Below, in pieces: positions 32,260 through 39,348 of a stretch of 64,000 bases of DNA. The notes beneath the pieces are model-generated. The model had not been told where the DNA came from, ran no database searches, and saw only the letters and a list, made by a program, of their open reading frames with translations. The translations under genes were made by a program, and so were the position numbers. This DNA is from JAJEEA01 sp965243615 (GTDB lineage Bacteria; Acidobacteriota; Vicinamibacteria; Vicinamibacterales; UBA8438), in assembly GCA_965243615.1 (NCBI GenBank), contig CBDEVO010000003.1, positions 310,001 to 374,000 on the forward strand, read 5' to 3'. Position 1 is the stretch's first letter, and each line of letters begins with the position of its first letter.

Positions 32260-33444
32260 ATGATCGTCAAGCCCAGGATTCGAGGGTTCATCTGCACGAC
32301 GGCGCATCCCGAGGGGTGCGCCGCGAGCGTGCGCGAGCAGATCGCGCGGGCCGCGCCGTTCCCGAACGGCCCCCGGCGGGCCCTCGTCGTCGGCGGCTCC
32401 GGGGGCTACGGGCTGGCGTCGCGCATCGTGGCCGCGTTCGGGGCGGGGGCGGGCACCCTCGGGGTGTCGTTCGAGAAGGCGCCCCGGCGCAACAAGACGG
32501 CCACCGCGGGGTGGTACAACAACGCCGCCTTCGAGGACGCGGCGGCGGCCCGCGGGCTCTACGCCCGCACCCTCGACGGCGACGCGTACTCGGACGAGAT
32601 GAAGGCCCGGGCCGTCGACGAGATCCGGGCCTCGCTCGGCCAGATCGACCTGTTCGTCTACAGCCTCGCGGCGCCGGTTCGCCAGCATCCCCGCACCGGC
32701 GTCCTCCACCGCTCGGCCATCAAGCCGCTCGGCGAGACGTTCCACGTCAAGTCCCTCAACCAGGACACCCGGGTCGTGGAGCAGGTCAGCCTGGAACCGG
32801 CGTCGGAAGCCGAGACCGCGGCCACCGTCGCGGTGATGGGCGGCGAGGACTGGGAGTTCTGGATCGACGCCCTCGAGGACGCCGGGGTCCTCGCCCCCGG
32901 GTTCAGGACCGTCGCCTTCACCTACATCGGCAGCGAGCTGACCTGGCCCATCTACTGGCAAGCCACCCTGGGCAAGGCCAAGGAGGACCTGGACCGCGCC
33001 GCCGGCGCCATCCGCGAGCGCCTGTCGGGGCTGGGGGGCGACGCCCGGGTGGCGGTGCTCAAGGCCGTCGTCACCCAGGCCAGCAGCGCGATTCCGGTGG
33101 TGCCGCTGTACCTGGCCCTGCTCTTCCGGGTCATGAAGGGCGCCGGCAACCACGAGGACTGCCTCGCCCACATCGACCGGCTGTTCCGCACCGCGCTGTA
33201 CTCGGACGCCCCGCCGCCGTTCGACGAGGCCGAACGCATCCGGATGGACGACCTGGAGCTGTCCGGGCCGGTGCAGGCCGAGGTCAACCGCCGGTGGCCG
33301 ATCGTCTCGACAGACAACGTCGCCGAGCTCGCCGACCTCGACGGCATCCGCGACGACTTCCTCAGGATCTTCGGGTTCGGCGTCGACGGGGTCGACTACG
33401 ACGCCGACGTCGACCCCGCCGCCGGGCGGGGGCCGTCCGAGTGA
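32260..33444 (+). CDS. fabV: Enoyl-[acyl-carrier-protein] reductase FabV
   Basis: 394 residues, the family's normal length. The NADH-binding segment near the N-terminus is RALVVGGSGGYGLASRI. The signature YIGSELTWPIYWQATLGKAK carries the catalytic Tyr-(x8)-Tyr...Lys arrangement of trans-2-enoyl-CoA/ACP reductases. FabV performs the last step of fatty-acid elongation and is naturally resistant to triclosan. The start is ATG 32260; its stop overlaps the next gene (GTGA). No other fatty-acid synthesis gene is in the window. Confidence 0.94.
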   Translation: MIVKPRIRGFICTTAHPEGCAASVREQIARAAPFPNGPRRALVVGGSGGYGLASRIVAAFGAGAGTLGVSFEKAPRRNKTATAGWYNNAAFEDAAAARGLYARTLDGDAYSDEMKARAVDEIRASLGQIDLFVYSLAAPVRQHPRTGVLHRSAIKPLGETFHVKSLNQDTRVVEQVSLEPASEAETAATVAVMGGEDWEFWIDALEDAGVLAPGFRTVAFTYIGSELTWPIYWQATLGKAKEDLDRAAGAIRERLSGLGGDARVAVLKAVVTQASSAIPVVPLYLALLFRVMKGAGNHEDCLAHIDRLFRTALYSDAPPPFDEAERIRMDDLELSGPVQAEVNRRWPIVSTDNVAELADLDGIRDDFLRIFGFGVDGVDYDADVDPAAGRGPSE

Positions 33445-34814
33445 GGCAGGTGCCCGTGCCCCCCTGCCGGCCGGTCGGCGGTCTCGTCGCCCTGCTCGCG
33501 GCGGCCGCGTGCACGGGGCCGCCGGCGGACCGGCAGGGCGCGCCCGACCTGCGCGCCCTCGAGGCCCGGGCCGAGCAGGGGACGGCGGAGGCCCAGGCCG
33601 ACCTCGGGGCGCGCTATCTGCTGGGCGACGGCGTGCCCCGCGACGCCGAGGAAGCCCTGGGCTGGTACCGGATGGCGGCCGAGCAGGGATACGCGCCCGC
33701 CCAGGCCACCCTGGGCGACCTGTATCTCAACGGCGAGGCGGTGCCCCAGGACGACGACGAAGCGGCGCGCTGGTACCGGCGGGCGGCCGAGCAGGGGCAC
33801 GCCGGCGGGCGGTACGGGCTGGGCTATCTGTACGGGGTCGGCCAGGGGGTCGAGCTCGACGCGGCCGAGGCGGCGCGGCTGATGCGTCTCGCCGGCGACC
33901 AGGGGGAGGTCCGGGCCCAGTACGCGATGGCCCTGCTCTACGAGAACGGCCAGAACGTGCCGCGGGACGACGCGGAGGCGGCGCGCTGGTACCGGCGGGC
34001 GGCCGAGCAGGGGCACGCCCGCTCGCAGGCTGGCCTCGCGGCGCTGTACCTGAACGGCCGGGGCGTGGACCGGGACGCGGCCGAGGGCGCCCGCTGGCTG
34101 CGAGAGGCGGCCGGCCAGGGCTACGTCGCGGCGCAGGTCGACCTGGCGTTCCTCTACGGCGTCGGCCAGGGGGTGCCGCAGGACGACGCCGAGGCCCTGC
34201 GCTGGCTGCGCCGGGCCGCCGACCCCGCCCACGCCAGCTCCGAGGCCAACATCGCGGCCATGGCGCGCGGTCAGTACCAACTCGCCCTCGCCTACGCCAA
34301 CGGCCGCGGGGTCGCCGCCAACGACGCGGAGGCCGTGCGCTGGCTGCATTCGGCGGCGACCGAGGGACTCGCGGAAGCGCAGGCCGACCTCGGCTTCATG
34401 TACCTGCAGGGCCGGGGCGTCCCCGCCGACGACGGCGAGGCCATCCGATGGATTCGCCCCGCCGCCGGACAGGGGCACGCCCCCGCGCAACGCTACCTCG
34501 GCCTGATGTACCGCGACGGCCGCGGCGTCTCCCCCGACGCGGGGGAAGCGGTGCGGTGGCTGCACCTCGCGGCCGACCAGGGGGACGCCCTCGCCCAGCT
34601 AGACCTCGGCGTGATGCTCGCCGGGGGCGCCGGCGTGCGCGCCGACCGCGTCACCGCGCTCCTGTGGCTCAGCCTCGCGGCGGCGCGGCTGAACGGCGAG
34701 GCAGGAGACCGCGCCGTCGAGGCCCGCGATGCAGTCTCGGCCGGCATGACGGCCGCGCAACGGGCCGAGTCCGAGCGCCGCGCCCGGGCGTGGAGGCCGG
34801 TGACCGAGCGGTAG
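33441..34814 (+). CDS. Sel1-repeat protein, probably exported
   Basis: 457 residues. The N-terminus (VGGLVALLAAAACTG) looks like a lipoprotein signal with Cys, though the lipobox is imperfect. Eleven or so Sel1 repeats follow (ARWYRRAAEQGHAGGRYGLG; LRWLRRAADPAHASSEANIA), then a C-terminal cap (ALLWLSLAAARLNG). It is a solenoid scaffold for other proteins. The start is GTG 33441 inside the fabV stop, so it is co-translated with fabV. It is distinct from the cytoplasmic Sel1 protein at 23.4 kb. Confidence 0.82.
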   Translation: MRQVPVPPCRPVGGLVALLAAAACTGPPADRQGAPDLRALEARAEQGTAEAQADLGARYLLGDGVPRDAEEALGWYRMAAEQGYAPAQATLGDLYLNGEAVPQDDDEAARWYRRAAEQGHAGGRYGLGYLYGVGQGVELDAAEAARLMRLAGDQGEVRAQYAMALLYENGQNVPRDDAEAARWYRRAAEQGHARSQAGLAALYLNGRGVDRDAAEGARWLREAAGQGYVAAQVDLAFLYGVGQGVPQDDAEALRWLRRAADPAHASSEANIAAMARGQYQLALAYANGRGVAANDAEAVRWLHSAATEGLAEAQADLGFMYLQGRGVPADDGEAIRWIRPAAGQGHAPAQRYLGLMYRDGRGVSPDAGEAVRWLHLAADQGDALAQLDLGVMLAGGAGVRADRVTALLWLSLAAARLNGEAGDRAVEARDAVSAGMTAAQRAESERRARAWRPVTER

Positions 34815-34971
34815 CACGGATCCGGCTGACCACCTGGCGGGCATGAGGACGCGGAGCTCCAGCCCCGCGGGGCGGTACTGCCGGCCGGCGGGGCAGTTGC
34901 GTGAGGCTGACGAGCTGCTGCGGGGCGCCGCGGCCGGTCCGGCTTCTCGAGTGCTTCCCGCCGTCGGCCGC

Positions 34972-34988
34972 GCACGCGTTGCGCGTGC
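34972..34988. terminator. Small hairpin after the DUF420 gene
   Basis: GCACGCG and CGCGTGC pair around loop TTG, immediately next to the stop codon of the DUF420 gene (minus strand) and facing the end of the Sel1 gene. No T-tract follows. Confidence 0.35.
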
Positions 34989-35456
34989 TCAGAGCGCGAA
35001 GCTCATGACGTAGAGGGCCACCCCGGTCACGCAGGTGAGCCACAGGCCCACGAAGGTGAGCCGGCCCCAACGCCGGTGCCGCACGCTGAAGGAGCCCGGC
35101 AGGACGCGGGGGAAGCGGCGCCACGACAGGACGGCCAGCGCGCACCAGCCGATGAATGTCGGAACCGCGACGGCGAGATGGACCGCGAAGAGGCCCGCCA
35201 TCGCCGTCGTGCCGTAGAACGCGCTCACGGTGAACGCGTCCACGGCGCCCCCGAATCGGATGCTGCCCTCCAGCAGCAGAACCGCCACGATCCCCGCGAG
35301 CAGCACCGCCACCTGCAGCCGGCGGTGGGCGCGGTAGCGGCGTTGCGCCGCGAGGCGAAGCGCCCAGGCCATCAGAAACGGCGCGGCGATGAAGACCACC
35401 ATCGCCACGTCCACGAAGGCGTCCGCCCGGGTCCCGAAGAGGCCAGTCGAGAGCAT
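34989..35456 (-). CDS. DUF420-like integral membrane protein
   Basis: 155 residues with four hydrophobic helices (VAMVVFIAAPFLMAWALRLA; VAVLLAGIVAVLLLEGSIRF; AMAGLFAVHLAVAVPTFIGW; FVGLWLTCVTGVALYVMSF). His residues in AHRRLQ, LFAVHLAV and VRHRRWGRLTF match the haem/copper-type His pattern of DUF420 proteins, which are often near cytochrome oxidase genes. No such neighbour is present here. Function is unknown. It lies 16 bases downstream of the epimerase gene on the same strand. Confidence 0.72.
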   Translation of the reverse strand: MLSTGLFGTRADAFVDVAMVVFIAAPFLMAWALRLAAQRRYRAHRRLQVAVLLAGIVAVLLLEGSIRFGGAVDAFTVSAFYGTTAMAGLFAVHLAVAVPTFIGWCALAVLSWRRFPRVLPGSFSVRHRRWGRLTFVGLWLTCVTGVALYVMSFAL

Positions 35457-35472
35457 GACCGTGAACCTCCGC

Positions 35473-36363
35473 TCAACCGCCCAGCAGGTGTCGCAGGGCG
35501 CCCTCGAGGTCGGGGCAGCCGAACTCGAACCCCGTCTCCAGCAGCCGGGGCGGCTCGGCGCGGGCGCCGCCGAGGAGCAGATGGTCCGCCATCTCGCCGA
35601 ACGCCAGCCGGGCGACGAAGGCCGGCATCGGCAGGATCGTCGGTCGCCCGAGCACCCGGCCCAGCGCCTTCGTGAACTCGGCGTTGGTCACCGGATTCGG
35701 CGCAACCGCGTTCACCGCCCCCTCCAGTCCCTCGGTGCGGACCGCGTGGAGCGCGGCCGCCACGACGTCGTCGAGGGCGATCCAGCTCATGAACTGGCGG
35801 CCCGACCCGATGACCCCGCCCACCCCCATCTTGAACGGCAGCAGCATCTGCCCGAGCGCCCCGCCGGCCGGGGTGAGCACGATGCCGATGCGCAGATGGA
35901 CCACGCGGATGCCGGCCTCGCGGGCGGGCGCCGCGGCGGCCTCCCATTCCTGGCACACGTCAGCGAGGAACCCGCTCCCCGCCGGCGACGACTCGTCGAG
36001 CCGCTCGTCGCCGCGGTCGCCGTAGAAGCCGACGGCCGAGGCGGCGACAAGGGTCGCGGGCCGCGGATCGAGGGCGGCCAGCCCCCGGCACAGCGCGCCC
36101 GTGCCGTCGACCCGGCTGTCCCGGATGCGCGCCTTCCGCGCCGCGTTCCAGCGGCCGCCAGCGATGTTCTCACCCGCGAGGTGGACCACCGCGTCCAGCG
36201 GCCCGCCGGCGGCCACCCGTCCCGTCGCCGGGTCCCAGCTCGGCGGACCGGCGGCGTCGCCGGCCCCGCGCCGCAGCCCCACCGCCTCGTGCCCCGCCCC
36301 CTCCAGCAGAGGGAGCAACGCCGATCCCACGAGCCCGGTCGCCCCGGTCACCCCAATCCGCAT
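35473..36363 (-). CDS. TIGR01777-family NAD(P)-binding epimerase-like protein
   Basis: 296-residue short-chain dehydrogenase-type protein. The nucleotide-binding start is MRIGVTGATGLVGSALLPLL; VVHLAGENIAGGRWNAARKA is the family's hallmark; the active-site-like segment is SASAVGFYGDRGDE with Tyr; and the C-terminal DUF1731 part reads MPAFVARLAFGEMADHLLLG. The substrate is unknown. The ATG at 36363 has GGGGAGGAC upstream. It is probably in one operon with the DUF420 gene. Confidence 0.88.
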   Translation of the reverse strand: MRIGVTGATGLVGSALLPLLEGAGHEAVGLRRGAGDAAGPPSWDPATGRVAAGGPLDAVVHLAGENIAGGRWNAARKARIRDSRVDGTGALCRGLAALDPRPATLVAASAVGFYGDRGDERLDESSPAGSGFLADVCQEWEAAAAPAREAGIRVVHLRIGIVLTPAGGALGQMLLPFKMGVGGVIGSGRQFMSWIALDDVVAAALHAVRTEGLEGAVNAVAPNPVTNAEFTKALGRVLGRPTILPMPAFVARLAFGEMADHLLLGGARAEPPRLLETGFEFGCPDLEGALRHLLGG

Positions 36364-36510
36364 TCTGTCGTCCTCCCCAATTGTCGACGCCGACCCGGCC
36401 GCGCGACTCGTCCGGCGGCGACGAGCCCGGACCGAGCCGGGGAGTCCGCGACGAAGGCCCCCCACCTGTTCGACGGACGAGGCGCGGGGCCGGGTTCCAC
36501 CACGAGCTCC

Positions 36511-36519
36511 TGGTACAAT
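36511..36519 (+). promoter_or_regulatory. Extended -10 promoter, near-leaderless
   Basis: TGGTACAAT is an extended -10 (TGn + TACAAT) whose last base is only ten bases before ATG 36530. Transcription would then start about four bases from the start codon. There is no Shine-Dalgarno before this ATG. Confidence 0.45.
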
Positions 36520-36529
36520 CGGCGGCCGG

Positions 36530-37576
36530 ATGTCACGATATCAACTCTGCCGGATCGTCGCGACCCTCATCGTCCTCGGGCCGGGCGGGACAGGCTCGGC
36601 CGCGGCGCAGACCGCCGGGCCGGCCGCCGCGTCGGCCGTGCCACAGAACGCCGCCGAGCCCGGCTACCGCGCCCCGCGCACCCCCGACGGCCAGCCCGAC
36701 ATCTCCGGCATCTGGACCAACGACACCCTGACCCCGCTCGAGCGGCCGTCCGAGCTCGGCGACAAGGCCTTCTACACCGCCGAGGAGGCGGCGGCGGTCG
36801 AGCGCCAGGGCACCGGCCAACGCGACCGCGACAACGCCCCGGGCCGGAACCCGACGGCCGAGGGCGGCTCGCTCGACCGCGGTTACAACTTCTTCTGGTT
36901 CGACCCGCGCGACCACATCGTGCCCACGCGCCGCACGTCCATGGTCGCCGACCCGCCGAGCGGGCGCGTCCCCACCCGCCCGGCGGCGGAGGAACGCGCG
37001 GCGTGGCTGATCGCGAACCGGAGCGATTCGTACGAGAACATGAGCCCGTACAGCCGCTGCATCACGCGCGGCGTGCCGGGGTCGATGCTCCCGAACTCGT
37101 ACAACACCGGCAACCACATCTTCCAGGTGCCCGGCTACGTGATCATCGTCTACGAGATGGTCCGCGAGCCGCGCATCATCCCCCTCGACGGCCGGCCGCA
37201 CGTCGACCCGCGAATCCGCCAGTGGATGGGCGACGCCCGCGGCCGGTGGGACGGCGAGACGCTGGTGGTCGAGACCACGCACTTCACGGAGAAGGCCTGG
37301 ATCACGCCGAACCAGAACGCCGGGCGCATGCACGGCGTCCCCGTCAGCCGATCGCTGAGGCTGGTCGAGCGCTTCACCCGCGTCGCCGAGGACGCCCTCG
37401 ACTGGCAGGTCCGGGTCGAGGATCCGGACGTCTACACCGCGCCGTGGACCCTCGAGCTGCCGCTCAAGCGGGACATGAGCTACACCGTCTACGAATACGC
37501 CTGCCACGAGGGCAACCGGGCGGTGAGCAACATCCTGGGCAACGCGCGCCACGCGGAGCTCGGGCAGGCGCCCTGA
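36530..37576 (+). CDS. Secreted 'DG.PD.SGIW' family protein (paralogue 1)
   Basis: 348 residues with signal peptide (CRIVATLIVLGPGGTGSAAA). The family mark PRTPDGQPDISGIWTNDTLT follows, then a conserved block shared with two other proteins in this window: RPHVDPRIRQWMGDARGRWD, GETLVVETTHF, WTLELPLKR, YEYACHEGN. The family is abundant in Acidobacteriota and has no assigned function. One Cys pair (SRCITRG, YACHEGN) may form a disulfide. The gene stands alone. Confidence 0.75.
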   Translation: MSRYQLCRIVATLIVLGPGGTGSAAAQTAGPAAASAVPQNAAEPGYRAPRTPDGQPDISGIWTNDTLTPLERPSELGDKAFYTAEEAAAVERQGTGQRDRDNAPGRNPTAEGGSLDRGYNFFWFDPRDHIVPTRRTSMVADPPSGRVPTRPAAEERAAWLIANRSDSYENMSPYSRCITRGVPGSMLPNSYNTGNHIFQVPGYVIIVYEMVREPRIIPLDGRPHVDPRIRQWMGDARGRWDGETLVVETTHFTEKAWITPNQNAGRMHGVPVSRSLRLVERFTRVAEDALDWQVRVEDPDVYTAPWTLELPLKRDMSYTVYEYACHEGNRAVSNILGNARHAELGQAP

Positions 37577-37605
37577 CCGTACCGTCAGCTACACGTCACC
37601 ACCCA

Positions 37606-37881
37606 TCAGGACGCCTTCCGCTCGGCGTCGAGGGCGTGCGAGACCTCCCACTTGCCTGCAGGTGCATCCAGAACTCTGGGGGTCGTATCGAGAAAACGCG
37701 ACAGCTTCAAGGCCGACGACGCCGTGATCCCGCGTTTTCCGCGGATGAGTTCATTGATGCGATTGGGCGGCATCCCCATCGCCGCCGCGGCGGCGACCTG
37801 CGTGATCCGCCGCGGCCGCAGAAATTCCACGAGGAGCATTTCGCCCGGATGCGTCGGTCGTCGTCTCCTTGGCAGCGTCAT
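37606..37881 (-). CDS. higA: HigA-type antitoxin (XRE family), orphan
   Basis: 91 residues. Helix-turn-helix segment RPTHPGEMLLVEFLRPRRIT, AAAAMGMPPNRINELIRGKR, ALKLSRFLDTTPRVL is characteristic of HigA (VapI). HigA binds its toxin and represses the operon. The ATG 37881 overlaps an upstream stop (TGATG), the usual higB-higA coupling, but only a few codons of higB seem to remain. Confidence 0.82.
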   Translation of the reverse strand: MTLPRRRRPTHPGEMLLVEFLRPRRITQVAAAAAMGMPPNRINELIRGKRGITASSALKLSRFLDTTPRVLDAPAGKWEVSHALDAERKAS

Positions 37882-37925
37882 CAGTGGTAGTCCTCGCATC
37901 GGAAGGCGTGAGCGGAGTCTCGGCG
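37881..37925 (-). pseudogene. Possible higB remnant
   Basis: The frame ends AHAFRCEDYH with its stop overlapping the higA start (TGATG). HigB toxins normally end in a similar ...DYH and start with ...SFRC. Here the whole interior is missing and the serine-hydrolase gene's stop lies directly upstream. The assignment rests on very few residues. Confidence 0.3.
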
Positions 37926-37933
37926 CATCGCGC

Positions 37934-39160
37934 TCATTCGTGGCCAGCGAACGCCGCCGCCGTCGCGAGCGCCAGCGAGCGGACCGCGTCCTCCGCGAAC
38001 GAGACGTTCGACGACACGGCGATCACGAGGTCGTCGTGATCGGGGAAGGTCATGAAGGACGTCGACCCGCCGACCGCGCTCCCGCCGTGGCCGATCACGC
38101 GGGCCTCGGTGCCGTCGAGCGGCACGCGCCGCACGAACCAGCCGAGGCCGTAGCCGGTCGGCTCGCCCGATGCGAGTTGCCCCTCCGTCTGCAGCAGCTC
38201 GACGGTGCCCGGCTCGAGCACGTCGCCCCGCGACAGCGCCGCACCGAACCGGACGAGGTCGCTCGGCGTGGACACGAAGCCATCCGCGCCCATGAGGCAG
38301 GTGTGGTCGATGTTCGGCGCGTGGTGCAGGCCGTATCGCGTGCGCATGGCGAACGCCGGGAAGTAGAGGCCGGCCCGGCCCGGCGCGCCGTGCCCGTGGC
38401 GGAACATGGGCCCGCCCGGCGCGTCGAGCCGCGTGTCGGGCATCCCGCCCGGCGCGAAGACCTCGCGACCCATGAAGTCCACGAACGGCTCGCCGGCCAC
38501 CGCTTCGACGAGCGCGCTGACCAGGACCCATCCATGGCTCGAGTAGCGGAAGGCCGTACCGGGCTCGAACCGCAGGGGGTCGCCGGCGAAGAACTCGACG
38601 GCGTCGGCCGCGGCCGCGCACGTCCGGCCGGCGAACGCCAGCCCGTCGTCGGGGTTGACCTGCCCGCGCTCTCCCGCGCCGTAGTGGCCGAACCCGGCGA
38701 CGTGGCCCATGAGCTGGCGCGTCGTGACCCGCCCCTGCTCGTCGGTCAGCGCCGGGAGGTAGTCGCCCACCGACGCGTCCAGATCGAGGAGTCCCCGCTC
38801 GAGGAGCAGGCCGACGGCGGCCGCGGTGAGCGACTGGGACACGCCGCCGATGCGGAAGCGCAGCCCTGGCGTCAGGGGGACGCGCTCCTCGAGGTCCGAC
38901 CACCCCAGCGCCTCGGCCCACGCGAGCTCGCCATCGACGGCCACCGCGATCGACACGCCCGGCAGGTTCTCGTCGACGATCAGGTCCCTCGCCTGCTGCC
39001 GGACCTGCTCCACCGCGGCGGCGTGTCGGGCCGCGGGCGGCGCAAGGGCTTCCGCGGGCAGCGCCCCCGGGTCCTCGCCCGGGCTCGGGGACAGGCCGCA
39101 GCCGGCGAGGATCGAGGCCGCGGCCAGAGTGAACGGCAGGCGAACGGTGCGTCTGGTCAT
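37934..39160 (-). CDS. Beta-lactamase-fold lipoprotein lacking catalytic Ser and Lys
   Basis: 408-residue class C/LACTB-like protein. The N-terminus is a lipoprotein signal (LPFTLAAASILAGCG). The fold is clear: GVSIAVAVDGELAWAEALGW, TTRQLMGHVAGFGHYG, FRYSSHGWVLVSALVEAVAG (Tyr motif) and VIGHGGSAVGGST (HGG box). At the active-site helix the usual S-x-x-K reads FRIGGVSQSLTAA: Ser is Gly and Lys is Gln, each one base from the canonical codon. Acyl-enzyme chemistry therefore seems impossible. Either it is a binding pseudoenzyme or it is decaying; the rest is intact. Confidence 0.8.
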   Translation of the reverse strand: MTRRTVRLPFTLAAASILAGCGLSPSPGEDPGALPAEALAPPAARHAAAVEQVRQQARDLIVDENLPGVSIAVAVDGELAWAEALGWSDLEERVPLTPGLRFRIGGVSQSLTAAAVGLLLERGLLDLDASVGDYLPALTDEQGRVTTRQLMGHVAGFGHYGAGERGQVNPDDGLAFAGRTCAAAADAVEFFAGDPLRFEPGTAFRYSSHGWVLVSALVEAVAGEPFVDFMGREVFAPGGMPDTRLDAPGGPMFRHGHGAPGRAGLYFPAFAMRTRYGLHHAPNIDHTCLMGADGFVSTPSDLVRFGAALSRGDVLEPGTVELLQTEGQLASGEPTGYGLGWFVRRVPLDGTEARVIGHGGSAVGGSTSFMTFPDHDDLVIAVSSNVSFAEDAVRSLALATAAAFAGHE

Positions 39161-39260
39161 GGGGGCAGTCTCCGCGATCCGGACCGCGAAGTCCTCACCG
39201 AAGCGTGAGCAACTCGTGAGATCCCCATGAAATCCCGTCGAGTCGAGGGAATCCACGCCG

Positions 39261-39348
39261 CTTGACTAGCGCTCCTCATGTGGACATCATCGGGCGAATC
39301 TGGACACCGCGCTGGCTGCGGGAGGCAAATCCGCGTGAGGACAGTCGG
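39261..39348 (+). repeat. Leader repeat copy A (upstream of PIG-L gene)
   Basis: An 88-base segment from CTTGACTAGCGCTCCT to GAGGACAGTCG. About 75% of it matches the complement of 49924-50010, including CATCGGGCGA, CACCGCGC, GGCTGCGGG and GAGGACAGTCG. Both copies lie upstream of genes for exported proteins and begin with a -35-like TTGACT. The PIG-L start codon lies inside this copy. Confidence 0.6.
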
